A stretch of 64,000 nucleotides of DNA from Symbiodinium natans (Eukaryota > Sar > Dinophyceae > Suessiales > Symbiodiniaceae), in contig CAJNDS010000083.1 in NCBI GenBank assembly GCA_905221605.1, forward strand, positions 151,501 through 215,500, given 5' to 3'. Positions 34,701 through 44,371 of this stretch are shown in pieces. Under the pieces are notes generated by a model. That model saw only the letters and a program-made list of their open reading frames with translations, had not been told where the DNA came from and ran no database searches. Positions within the stretch are counted from its first letter, which is position 1, and every line of letters starts with the position of its first letter. Made by a program: the position numbers and the translations under genes.

Positions 34701-37700
34701 TGTCTGCAACATGAGTCGCTTGTGGGGGCCAGAGGGCGAACTAATAGTAGCAGTAGCAGGATTGTCTGAGTCTTTCGAAAGAAAGAGTTAGCGAGTTTAG
34801 AAAGAGAATGAAGCAGAGGAGCTTCAGTGCAGAGCCCTCCCTGCTGTTCGCGTTCAGAAGCTACAGCCTCACGTAGGCCCATGAAACGCAGTTCATGACT
34901 GCACAAGTGAGAAAAGTCCGGGTCAACGGTGCAGAGCTTTTGTCGCTGCCATGCTCAATGTCCCTAGGATTGGATCTTTGGCATTACATATTGCATCGAG
35001 ATGATCGTCAAGGTCATAGGCTTGAAGAAGCGCTTCTTACTTGTCGCTTGAAGGCAAGATCGCTTGTGTTTGATCCCGATCCGTTCATTTCGCTTGATTG
35101 CTATCTCCTCCAAGGAATGGTGGAATTGGTTCGACGCGGCAATTGTCTTGATGTGGCTTGTGGAAGTCTCTCTGCAATCATTCTTTCGCTTAGAACCTGC
35201 AGTTCTCCGCAGCTTGGCTGCCATGAAGCTGATTCATCCTGTCGAGCAGAAAGACCACAAAGTCAAGTTAGAGGTGGAGAGAGGTCCGGCAAGCATCGTG
35301 CGTATTGGCATAAGAAGTGATTGACCAGCTGTGCGCTCGATACAGGAATGATGCGAATGGCACGGCTTCTCCGACTCATCCGGCTAGTGAAGACAATTCA
35401 AGGCACAGATTCAAAACTCGCTTTTTGCTCAGGGTTTCGGGAGATTTGCTTGGCTCTCAGTGCGCCATTGCCATGTGTCGATTCGAATGGGCTGATTTTC
35501 TTCCATCTGCCGCCGATGACGCAGGCTTTGATGCATTGTACATCATGACGACGGCCATGCAGGGCAGCGCCACGTGCTTGTTTTGGTCCTTCATGCTTCC
35601 TGGATGAGTCAGAATCACGGGGACTACGTGCCTAAGCACTCCAGGATAAGCATGTGCGTGCATCTGGACAAAGGCTGCTCACGACGGTGCAGATGATGAT
35701 CGCGTTCTTCCTGAATGAGTCTCTGGAAGTTTACTTCAATGACGAGAGCAAGCCGGCGACTGTGCATGCAACGTAAAGGACGTAAAGTTCAGTAGGCACC
35801 CCATCCAGAATATGCCATGAAAAAACACAACGCGCAGTCAGCCTCCTCCTAGTTTGGTTCTTTCTCAGCTCCAGGTCTCATGGACATGTTTCTGGATTAC
35901 TGCAGTGAAGGCTGGGTTTGGAGAATCTGAGGCATCGGAGAAGCTGGAAGTTTTCGAGTACTTTGGCACTACAGCACGGGTCATGCTCACCATGTTCGAG
36001 TTGACCCTGGCGCGACTTGTTCGAAGTTGTTCATGCGTTGCTGCAGTGATCAGCAACCATGTGCCATGCATTGGACATTCGAGGAATTGGCCGACGGCTG
36101 CTCGCATATTGCAGGAGAATGTCACAGCTGCTTGCCTCCAGCAACCAGTATCAGTCGATATGAAAGCCCATGCCGTCCATGGGAGCAATTGCCGCTTCCA
36201 AGGAATTCTATTCAGTTTTCTCGGTTTCTTACAAGCTGATCGTTGGCTTTGCTGCGGTCGGAATCATCAACGGCGTGTTCATGCAGCTTGGCAGGGAAGA
36301 AAGCCGAATGAGGCTTCCAGACGAGTGCAGATCTGGAAACAAACTTTTTGTTGACTCACCGCACTGATCTGATGTCAGAGTCATACGGCACAATGTTTGC
36401 GTCAATGTCGTATGCCACATGTGGCTTCCACATTGCTCGTGGAAATGGTATGCCTGGATTCACCGAGGCAAGAGACGTTCAAAGTGGCAGCGTCAGATGA
36501 CAAGTTGATGATGCGACAGAAGGAGCAAGCATTCAGCACAACTCATGAGGGGATTGTTTCCTTCCGAACATCTGGAAGTCACCTCCCTACAACTATGGCC
36601 AACCAGATGTCAGGAAGTGCGTAAGAATATGGTTTTTTCTACTGTGCTGAGAAGGTGATCCGAAAAGGCCATCAGGCAAAACATGATCAAGGCCGGTTAT
36701 TTGTTCACCAGGCCCAGGAAACAGGTGCCAACACCCAAAGAGAGACAAAGTTGAATAGCGAACAGTGACAGGCCATGTGTCCAAATGGAGAAGATTGTGA
36801 ACCACCGAGCTGCTTCTTTGTTTGAGGAGCGAGATCGGTCGCTGCACACGAAGAAGATGAGAACACTTTTTGCCGCAGCTGATGAATCGGGTGATGGATT
36901 TATCGTCGCTCAGCTTGGGGGGGGGAAGAAAAGTTGGGAAGGTTTTCAAGATTTGACGCGTTTTGCAGATGGACGTGTGTCAAGCTGCCCCTGATAAGTC
37001 AGCACGGTGTCTCCAGCTCAGGATCGGCAGGAATTCTGCGAAATCATGAACATTCCAGAAGTGAGGATACCGCTTGTGTTGTAGACACGGTGCGGAGGCT
37101 GCATCCAAAGTGCTGCTTCTTTATCAGTGGATCACCAGGAAGCCAATGATTTTCATCTTTTCGTTCTCCCTTTTTCTTGTTTGCCTTTTGCATCGCTTCG
37201 CTCATTGTTCCAAGCGTGCAAACATTACAATTGAAACTATGCTGCGGGCTTTACATTACATAATCTTGTAAACCCGTGTTAATTTTGAATTCAGTCATTT
37301 TGTTTGCTTGTATGTTTTAGTTCATTGCGTTTATCATATTTTCGACTTCTAAATCATAATTTTAACTCACATGGGTTGGTGGTCTCTTTAAGTCGGGTTT
37401 CTGTTTTGCAGGGGCATTGTATTCGGGGCTCTGATTGGGGTATCTAGGTCATAATCTCATAATGCATGAGTAATTTAGGTGTATTCTTATCTTTTTCTAT
37501 TGCTAGTCAGTCGGAGGCAAGATTGCTCGTGCAGAGCTGCCATGCCTGCTGCCCTGAGCGTGTGTGGGGGCATGGGGGGGGCGGGGGGCGGAGGGGGAAT
37601 AGAGCCAGAAATTCCAAGCACATTGCTCTTCAACTCTTCAACGAAACTATTGCCAGAGGCGGGAACAGCTCAAGCTTCTGTCAGGCAACCCTTCAACTTT

Positions 37701-38992
37701 CGCGACGCCTTGACAGTGCAAACTGCGCATGGTTTCATATTGGGATCATCGCTGCTGAACGCCGGGCTCCTGGAACTTGGGCCGGCAGAGTAGTTCAGAT
37801 CATTGTGCCTAGGCGAAGTGCGGGTTAAGTACAACAAGTTTCAGCCTTACTAATGAAGACATATGAAGACCGATCTTATGAAAGGGGCATGCTCAGCAGC
37901 AGTAGTTTTTTGTGAGCTCGGCTGGCTTTCGCTTTGTGGTGCCACTGCTGCTGCTCTCCGAGTACTTGACTCCTTGAAAAATTCAGATTTTGTTGGACCT
38001 ATGTCTGCGCATGCTGCAATCCGTTGCATATTGTATGGGCCTGCAAAGTTGTTAATGGCGCTGTGGAAAGTTCCGCATGTCAAATTGTCGAGGGCGACAG
38101 TAATGTGTGTCTCTGTGTGTGTGTGTGTGTGTGCGTGTGTCTGTGTCTGTGTCTGTGTCTGTGTCTGTGTCTGTGTCTGTGTCTGTGTCTGTGTCTGTGT
38201 CTGTGTCTGTGTGTCTGTGCGCGTGATTGTGCATTTCTGTGTGTGTGATCTAGCCAGCCATTGTACATTTTGGGGGCAGAAGTTGAGTTTGGTTCTTGAC
38301 CATCCGGCCATTTGCAGCAGCCACGTTGCGCAGGACATGGTTGGCAGCCCAAGAACTTCCGGTTCGTGCAGCTTGGCAGCGGATGTCGAAGCTTTCAAAG
38401 GTCTGCAAGCAAACGTTTTGCCATTTCAGCAGTGTCGCAGCGCACTTTTTGCCAGAGCAGTAGGACAGGGGCGTGTTGCTAGGACGGAGGTTGTAGCTAG
38501 GATCTTTGGGCTTTTTTTTTTCGTTGTGTCACCACGCTTGAAGGCAGGCCTTTGGCTCCTTTCGCGCACAGATGGAACAAGTTCCGGGTCGTTCTCGTCC
38601 CACTCAGGACCCAAACATTTTATTCAGTTTGCTCGATGATGGCGATGCCGAGCTCACTGCCGTTCGCTGCCTCAGCTGACTTGTTCAGACAGTCAAGCTG
38701 TTTCCTGTGGCGGCCAATGAGTGCACTGAGGAAGAGCTAGTCAAAGGCGTTGAACGCCTGAAAGGAACTGCCAAAGGCATTGACCTTGCTGCTTTCATAG
38801 CCGAGTACCGTGACTTCGATGCAAGCAGAACCATGGATGACACCCGTACCTTTGAGATGCTTGCTGCAACTGCTCAACGCATGACCAGGCGACTTCGCCT
38901 CGAAAGTCGCCGGGAAATTGGATATCGAGCTGGACTTCCCAATCAAAAGCGAGGAAGAGGATGAGGAGGATGGGGAGGAGGGGAAGGAGTGA
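28726..38992 (+). CDS. Single-domain voltage-gated cation channel with EF hands, copy A
   Basis: Plasma- or endomembrane channel: voltage opens a cation pore, and C-terminal EF hands suggest Ca2+ control (inference). Exons were matched to copy B: 28726-28803, 28919-~29115, 29334-29423, 29538-29623, ~29705-29775, ~31235-31320, 31845-31928, 31993-32043, 32405-32467, 32633-32686, ~32920-32985, 33275-33320, 33425-33491 (S1), 33995-34039, 34968-35042 (S2), 35115-~35225 (S3), 35346-35402 (S4), 35525-35594 and 35674-35755 (S5 region), 35932-36011 and 36084-36126 (pore), 36203-36282 (S6), 36468-36528, 36827-36904 and 37022-37065 (EF1), 38334-38367, 38608-38661, 38731-38820, 38889-38992 with TGA. Key motifs: MARLLRLIRLVKTIQ (S4), FELTLA|NW (pore), DESGDGFI|DRQE (EF loop). 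No frameshift or stop was seen in the matched exons. First exon, the exon 16/17 join and the join before the last exon are unresolved. Confidence 0.85.
28978..29070 (+). repeat. YPRxGSHD-type repeat within channel A exon 2
   Basis: Four imperfect units of about 24 bp encode GSHDYPRH, GSHDHPRY, SGYDYPRY, GSHEIPR in the channel frame. Copy B has only one unit-equivalent at this position (YASQENYPRSSPD). The expansion is therefore specific to copy A and lies in a presumably disordered N-terminal region. The frame choice is supported because VFKLRD(V/L)R(T/A)SKD just before it is conserved between copies. Confidence 0.6.
30454..30479 (+). repeat. T26 homopolymer
   Basis: A run of 26 T in a channel A intron, preceded by CTGCATCTG. 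It could be a retained poly(A) of an inserted reverse-transcribed sequence on the minus strand, but no target duplication was recognised nearby. Length is uncertain in any assembly. Confidence 0.8.
31372..31397. repeat. Perfect 11-bp stem, 4-nt loop hairpin
   Basis: GTGTTCCGTGG (31372-31382), loop TTTG, CCACGGAACAC (31387-31397). The stem is perfect. It lies just after the exon of channel A that ends near 31320, probably in the following intron. No equivalent was seen at the corresponding place in copy B. Confidence 0.85.
33425..35402 (+). other. Voltage-sensor exons of channel A (S1-S4)
   Basis: S1 is FDAIFCGVILANTVV joined to MALQMQYNGL across an intron with a GA donor (33491|33492). S2 is DWIFGITYCIEMIVKVIG with an acidic residue in the middle. 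S3 is WWNWFDAAIVLMWLVEV with a central Asp. S4 is MMRMARLLRLIRLVKTIQ, giving R, R, R, R, K at every third position. These are the expected gating charges and countercharges of a functional voltage sensor. The residues linking the end of the S3 exon to the S4 exon could not be phased. Confidence 0.8.
35525..36528 (+). other. Pore exons of channel A (S5, filter, S6)
   Basis: 35525-35594 gives FDALYIMTTAMQGSATCLFW, 35674-35755 LLTTVQMMIAFFLNESLEV, 35932-36011 VFEYFGTTARVMLTMFELTL, 36084-36126 NWPTAARILQENVT, 36203-36282 EFYSVFSVSYKLIVGFAAVG then IINGVFM, 36468-36528 QETFKVAASDDKLMMRQKE. The intron splits the filter motif T-L-A-N-W after A. One pore loop per protein places it with single-domain tetrameric channels. 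Confidence 0.8.
36827..38820 (+). other. EF-hand exons of channel A
   Basis: 36827-36904 gives HTKKMRTLFAAADESGDGFI and 37022-37065 begins DRQEFCEIMNIPEV. Joined, the loop D-E-S-G-D-G-F-I-D-R-Q-E has acidic or oxygen ligands at positions 1, 3, 5, 9 and 12, a complete EF-hand. 38334-38367 gives TWLAAQELPVR, 38608-38661 DPNILFSLLDDGDAELTA, 38731-38820 EELVKGVERLKGTAKGIDLA. The second unit (LDDGDAELTAEEL) is a degenerate EF-hand partner. Confidence 0.75.
38104..38224. repeat. (GTGTCT)n / (GT)n microsatellite in channel A intron
   Basis: About 120 bp: a GT run followed by some eleven GTGTCT hexamers. It lies in the long intron between the EF-hand exon 37022-37065 and exon 38334-38367. Repeat-derived open frames (CLCLCLCL; TDTDTDTD) are ignored. 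Confidence 0.9.
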
Positions 38993-39926
38993 ACAAGTGA
39001 GCTCTCGTCTTCAACTCGAGATTCCCGCAATATCTTCCGACTTTGCCTCGGATCCGTGGCGCGCTGTTTGGCACAACAAGCTGGGTTAAATTAGGAAAAA
39101 GGAGAGAAAGCAAGCAGTACGAAACGTACGATATGCGCATATGGGAATGTCCACAAAGCGGTGCCAGAGCTGGAGCGTGAATTGCTCACCATCATAAATG
39201 CGCTGCCGGTAGCCTGTTGGTCTTTCGTTGAGCGGATGTTCCTGAAACCGTTCTTCAAGCTCCGAAACGGGAGCCTCTTCGTTGCGTGTGGGCCTGAATA
39301 GGTGTAGCAGCGACTCTCTGTAATGGTAATGCTCATATTCAGTAGCAAGGCCAACCATACCAACCATACCAACCATACCAACCATACAGGCAGGCCCACT
39401 TGTTTTCCCCCCCAGCAGTCACACGGTCTTAGCAGGCACTTGCTCTCTCATCTGCAAGTAGTTGCATTGTGGCCACCAGATGTGACATGTGACTGTGAGT
39501 GGCCAGCGCTTTTCGATATAAGCTCCATTGCGTCTGAGCAGCTAAAAGACGCAAAGGACAGTCGCAATGCCTGCGGCATTGAGAACAGCGTTGAGATAGT
39601 CCTTTTGTTTAGGGAACTTGTTGCGAATTGTTTGGCTCATCTCTCTCTGCAGGGCGGTGTCAGAAAGATTCCCTGATTCCAGAACTATAGTAACCAGGCG
39701 CGGGCTCCAGCTGGATATCCAACCGTGAGCCACGCCTGTCGTTGAACATTTGCGAATTCAGTCGCGCTTTCTTTAAATTCGTAGTAGGTTGCTGCAGGCT
39801 TGTTTTGCCCACACTGGATTGGTGCATTCCGACAAAGGTCATGTGTCCTCTGTCAACAAAAGAAATGTGAACAAGCTTGCACTTGCACGTTGCCATCGTT
39901 TCACCTTCGACGTGCCTTGAGCCGCG
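38993..39926. other. 3' flank of channel A, homologous to flank of copy B
   Basis: No gene supported. 39352-39387 holds four copies of CAACCATAC. Around 39690-39760 the sequence ATCCAACC-GTGAGCCA-GC, then TGAA-ATTTG, matches 61480-61520 downstream of copy B with small indels that destroy any shared reading frame. The homology is therefore non-coding and marks how far the duplicated unit extends past the stop codons. Confidence 0.6.
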
Positions 39927-40930
39927 TTGCACCCAGCAAGGGACGACGAAGCGAGGGCAGCCAATACGTATCTCACGTCTGGCACAAAGGCTTCAAAGGC
40001 GTGTGTCCGCACGGGAGCAACCCAAGAACGGCATGACAGGCACCAGGATGGTCAGTGCCGGTGCGCAAATTGCACGACGCAGCATGAAGGTTTCAAGCTC
40101 ATGCAGGATTATGGTGCAGACGTAGAGGAGAGGCAAGCCGCACGACACAAGCCCTTGCCTGTACTGGGGATTGACGAGTTGAATGAATGGCGTGGCTCAG
40201 CTCAGCAAAAGTCATCAGCATATACCAGCAGTTATTAGCACGGCAGCTTTGCGATGTCTGGCGGATGAGCAGCTGGGCTGTTCTCTGCTCACCAAAGCTT
40301 TGGCAGAGCATCTTGCGAGCATGCCAACAAGCCCGAGAAGCCCAAGACTCCGGGACACAACAGAACTCTTGTTTTGTGCTTTCTTTGTTGTGCAATGAGC
40401 GTAAGACTATCGTAAGATTGAGTGAGTCGCTTATTGACCAAATTACATGTTGGGGGCCGAGGGATGAAAACAACAGTGACTGCTGCTGTTGCACCATCCG
40501 TGCCCCGTGCATTCAAGGACATGGTGGCTTGGTACTAGTGAGCCTCTGCTACATCGCAGAACTTGGATCCTGCACCTGCATGCATCTGCATGCATCTGCT
40601 TTGTGTGGTCTTTTTTGGCCGCGTCTCTGAGACATAGTTGCCCGGCAACCACAGCAGAGCTATTGTAGGGCGAGAGTCTCCGAACAGCGCCTCGCAGCAG
40701 AACCCATACAGTCATGTTGACAAATAACAAACGTTGACAAGCAATGCAAAGCTGGTGCAAAGCTGCAATCCAGGACATTCTTGACTTGGACGGTCTCCTG
40801 GGCGCAGCTGCCTTTTGGAGCAGGAGGCCGGCTCTTTATGCTCTCTCACTGCAAGAGCTCAGTTGACCATGTGGAGAAATTGTATGAGCGTGCACATCCC
40901 AAGGTCAGAGTGGTGCTGGGCTAGGTCTCG
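39927..40930 (+). CDS. Unassigned coding-like exons
   Basis: A frame at about 40040-40205 reads GQCRCANCTTQHEGFKLMQD, YGADVEERQAARHKPLPVLG, IDELNEWRGSAQQ. A second at about 40238-40345 reads TAALRCLADEQLGCSLLTKA then LAEHLASMPTSPRSPRL. A third near 40770-40860 reads DILDLDGLLGAAAFWSRRPA. A fourth near 40858-40925 reads SVDHVEKLYERAHPKVRVVL. All look coding and share the + strand. The C-x-C-x2-C in the first could bind metal. No family recognised; they may lead into the Gly-rich exon. Confidence 0.35.
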
Positions 40931-41487
40931 GCTTCAGAGAAGGATCTGCCGAGCAACCGGGCCTCGGCGGTTCCGCAGCTGGAACGCCGCCAGGAGGCTT
41001 GAACTTGCCACCATCCAGTACTGGTGGCTTTGGTGGCAATAGCTTCGGCGGCGGCTTCGGTCTCGGTGGTGGCGGCCTCGGCGGTGGCGGTCTCGCTGGT
41101 GGCGGCCTCGGCGGTGGCGGCCTCGGCGGTGGCGGTCTCGGTGGTGGCGGTCTCGGTGGTGGCGGTCTCGGTGGTGGCGGTCTCGGTGGTGGGGGCCTCG
41201 GTGGTGGCAGCTTCGGTGGTGGGGGCCTCGGTGGTGGCGACCTCGGTGGCAGCTTCGGTGGTGGCAGCTTGGGTGCAGGGTTAGGTGGCGGAGTCTTAGG
41301 CGGTGGGTTGGGTGGTGGCGGTGGCGCAGGCTTGGGTGGGGGTTTGGGTGGTTCGGCAGGTGGTGGCTTGGGTGGCAATAGCTTCGGTGGCAATGCTGCT
41401 GGTGGCTTGGGCATGGGTGGCTCCGGACTTGCAGCTGGTGGACTTGGCTCTGCTGGGCTTGGAGGTCATGCCACACATGCAACATGA
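40911..41487 (+). CDS. Gly-rich low-complexity ORF over a minisatellite
   Basis: After a possible AG acceptor at 40910 the frame reads AGLGLGFREGSAEQPGLG and AAGTPPGGLNLPPSSTGGFG, then some 120 residues of GGG(L/F)-type repeats. It ends AAGGLGMGGSGLAAGGLGSA and TGA at about 41487. The DNA is a GGTGGTGGCGGTCTC-like 15-18-bp minisatellite (about 41040-41350). The flanking non-repeat peptide suggests that a real exon was expanded. Gly-rich proteins of this kind are often wall, matrix or RNA-binding components; the role here is unknown. The minus strand reads as polyproline through the same tract and is taken as a shadow. Confidence 0.4.
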
Positions 41488-41908
41488 GGTTCTCTTAGGT
41501 TCCGATTGTGAGGGCTTGCAAACTACAAGCCGAGCCTGTCCAGGTCTGGGAAGCCAGCTGGGCGGGGCTCCTGGGCTCGGCACCGGGTTGTTGGGAGGAC
41601 TCGGCTTGCTCAAATCTGTTCTGTTCGGCACTTGGTTGTGGCATAATTTGGGACACAGCGATCCCCGCAGAAGGAGGCCCGGCTTCTCCGATGTCTCCGC
41701 CATCGCTGCAGGCTTCCCAGCCATCCCCCGTACCTGCAAAACTGAGCAGTGATCCGGAGACGCTGCACCAAGCGTTTCACTACGCCGACATTGCAGTCAC
41801 TCGTCCTGAAGTTTCTTGCGTTTGATGCTAGAATGTCGTGGCTTTAGAAGCACCATACCACAGACATCACAGACCCGGATTCAATCTCTCCAGGCTTTTT
41901 TATTGCAG

Positions 41909-42055
41909 CCTCCCCAGCCACACTCCATTGAAGCCTGCCGCGAGCTTTGTCGGCAAAACGACACCTGTGCAGCGTGGGAGGCTCGTGGAAGGGGATGTCG
42001 GATTCAAGCCTCATGCGTCTGTGGAGCACAAGATTGCACTTGGAGCGCTGCTTGA
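41909..42055 (+). CDS. PAN/apple-like domain exon
   Basis: After the acceptor TTTTTATTGCAG the frame reads PPQPHSIEACRELCRQNDTC then AAWEARGRGCRIQASCVCG and ends with TGA at 42053-42055. The pattern S-x2-A-C-x3-C-x5-C-x-x-W followed by G-x-G-C-x-I/L fits the short PAN_4/apple type of disulphide domain, which binds protein or carbohydrate outside the cell. It follows the Gly-rich ORF on the same strand and may be its C-terminal exon. The assignment rests on cysteine spacing in one exon. Confidence 0.4.
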   Translation, partial: PPQPHSIEACRELCRQNDTCAAWEARGRGCRIQASCVCGAQDCTWSAA

Positions 42056-42177
42056 GTTGCGTTGCCAGTCTTTGCCTGCTTGCGCTTCATAGATTTATTG
42101 CTGCAGTCGAGAAGAGCTTGTGGCGAGGTATGCGCGCCTTTGGGTGATGGGTGCGATGGCTGCTGCGTGGCATGCAA

Positions 42178-42540
42178 GTGTGTATGTATGTATGTATGTA
42201 TGTCTGTATGTCTGTATGTCTGTATGTCTGTATGTCTGTATGTCTGTATGTCTGATGTGTGTATGTGTGCATGTGTGCATGTGTGTATGTATGTGTGTGT
42301 GTGTGTGTGTAAATGTGTGTGTGTGTGTGTGTGTCTCTCTGTGTCTCTCTGTGTCTCTCTGTGTCTCTCTGTGTCTCTCTGTGTCTCTCTGTGTCTCTCT
42401 GTGTCTCTCTGTGTCTCTCTGTGTCTCTCTGTGTCTCTCTGTGTCTCTGTGTCTCTCTGTGTCTCTCTGTCTCTCTCTCTCTCTCTGTCTCTCTCTCCCT
42501 CTCTCTCTCTCTCTCTCCATCTCTCTCGGTCTGTGTGTGT
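42178..42540. repeat. Compound microsatellite (TATGTCTG)n, (GT)n, (TCTCTGTG)n, (TC)n
   Basis: A 360-bp compound array: TGTATGTC units, then GT, then about a dozen TCTCTGTG octamers, then TC. Three open frames of 80-240 codons cross it ([25 protein letters not shown] on the minus strand); all are repeat products. Confidence 0.95.
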
Positions 42541-43399
42541 GTGTACCTTGTTTAGGCCCAGGCTGCAGCACGGGCTTGGTGTTCACTCACTGGCAGAACT
42601 CAAGGAGTACTGGGCAGTGTCGCCCGTGGCGTTGGCCAGGCTACCTAGTATCCCGTGCTCCGCGCCGTTGGGACCAACGTCAGGGCTGGCACGCGGAGAT
42701 CTTGAAAGGCGGAATTTTGGGAACCACATGTTTGTTGCTTTGCGGGTTGGGATGAATAGAAGCAAGGAAGGAAGCAAGGATTAGCAAGGATTCAATTCCA
42801 TGACTTGAAAACCATTCAACAATCGCTTTGTTTGCAACTTGGCTTGGCAAAACTCGCCCCCCCCCCACACAATCGCTGTTTGCATACTTGTGGGAAGAAA
42901 AGCCGTTAACGCCACGCACCTTTTGAAGCCATGCCTGCTCGCTCTTCTTGAGAGCTTCTTTCATGGCGTGCATGCGTGCTTGTCCATCAACAATTACCTA
43001 TACGTACCTGCTGCGACGGCTTCGCATCGCACTCGCAAATCCTGCCTCTGGCCCCCAGGCGGTCTGTCTGTGTACGGAGTTTAGAAAGTACGTTCCTCGC
43101 GTCCGGGGTGGGCAGGGGTTCGTCTTAAGAAATCAAGAGGGTGTAGGGACAATGGGGAGTCGCAAGGTGGATGAAGGTGGACTTGAGGTTTGTCTTGGGA
43201 GGGGGTCGGAAGGGGTGTTCTAGTAGGCAGTTTAGAAACTTCAGGGGTTCCCGCCTGCCGCAGCAACCCCCAGGTGGGTGTACAGTAGGGCATTCCAGTG
43301 ATTCTAGTGGGGCATCCCCGCCAGTACGAGGTTCAACGTCCACCTGGTTTCTTGAAAGGCCCGGCAGGAGGGCTTCAAAAGGGCCGACAGGAATGTAAA
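42541..43399. other. No supported gene
   Basis: Intergenic or intronic sequence without a recognisable exon. A short C run lies near 42858. Confidence 0.4.
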
Positions 43400-43860
43400 G
43401 GAGGGATTACGCTAGCATGAAATATTTTAGATAGTTTAAGTCATGTCACCGGCCCCAGTTCAATAATAAATGAACTGGGTCCAAGTAATTTTTGAAGTGC
43501 ACGTCCCCCAAAAATCCCGCCGAGTATGGCTGGCACTCCAGAATCTCAAAGAGTCCTGCAGTGTGCAATCTCGCAGAAAAACCCTTTGATCATAGAACCT
43601 GAAACATATTTTAGTCCCCGGTCCCATTCAAAGAGAAGAACCTCTGGTTGGAATCGGGTGAAAAACAAAAAGCAATTTCATATTAAAAATTCAAATTTGT
43701 TTGAATCAGAGGGAATCCCGAACATGTGGATTTCAGATAACTTTCTTTGCCCGATTCTGATTGCTTAAAGCAATATTGTCTGTTTAAACCATTACATGGG
43801 AGTCACCAAACTACATAGTTTAATTAACTAGATCACCGGTCCCATCATATTAGCTTGCGC
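43400..43860. other. AT-rich island with a hairpin
   Basis: Base composition drops to AT-rich relative to both sides. At 43451-43482 GGCCCCAGTTCA and TGAACTGGGTCC form a 12-bp stem with one mismatch around an 8-nt ATAATAAA loop. GGTCCCAT-like and ACCGG(T/C)CCC motifs recur (about 43448, 43620, 43836). It could be a small inserted element; no transposase and no clear terminal repeat were seen. Confidence 0.5.
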
Positions 43861-44026
43861 TTTAGTTGGGCCGCCCTCATAAAGTCAAGTTTGTCGGGCT
43901 CGGGGCGAGTCTTGCGGGCGTCACAAGAAGCGTACCGTGCGGCGCCTTGAAAAATCTTTGTCTGAGGGGCTGCCGGGAGAGTGGTTCCTTGTGAATGAAA
44001 CTCTCCCGAGTGTCTAAAGTGGGTCC

Positions 44027-44114
44027 GAATCGGTTTCGACAGAGAGAGAGAGAGAAAAGAAGAAGAAGAAGAAGAAGAAGAAGAAGAAGAAGAAGAGAAA
44101 GAATCGGTTTCGAC
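44027..44114. repeat. 14-bp direct repeats flanking a purine microsatellite
   Basis: GAATCGGTTTCGAC occurs exactly at 44027-44040 and again at 44101-44114, separated by (AG)n and (AAG)n. The arrangement suggests that a short segment duplicated and the purine tract then expanded, or that an insertion left a target-site duplication. Confidence 0.85.
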
Positions 44115-44371
44115 TGTTGGGGGGGGGGGAGACACATTGTCGCAGTTCCAACATCAGTGCGGCGGGGCTCTTGCGGGGTGGGAACTTCGGGATTCTCGGC
44201 AGGGCACTCTGCAGGGGTGGCCACTCCGGGGAGGATTGCCTGAGAGATGCAAGACAGAGGCGAGGAGACTGGCGGGCTTAACTTCTAACAACCCCACACC
44301 TAGACCTAGGGTGGGGAACACAATAAAGGAGCCAACAGCACAGCAGGAGCCCAAATCGAATCTGTGGCTGG

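Noticed and set aside
40905..41485. Two Pro/His-rich open frames on the minus strand
   Set aside because: They are the complement of the Gly-rich minisatellite; the + strand frame has non-repeat flanks and is preferred.
42062..42784. Cys/Leu/Ser-rich open frames of up to 240 codons
   Set aside because: Entirely produced by the TCTCTGTG and TATGTCTG microsatellites.
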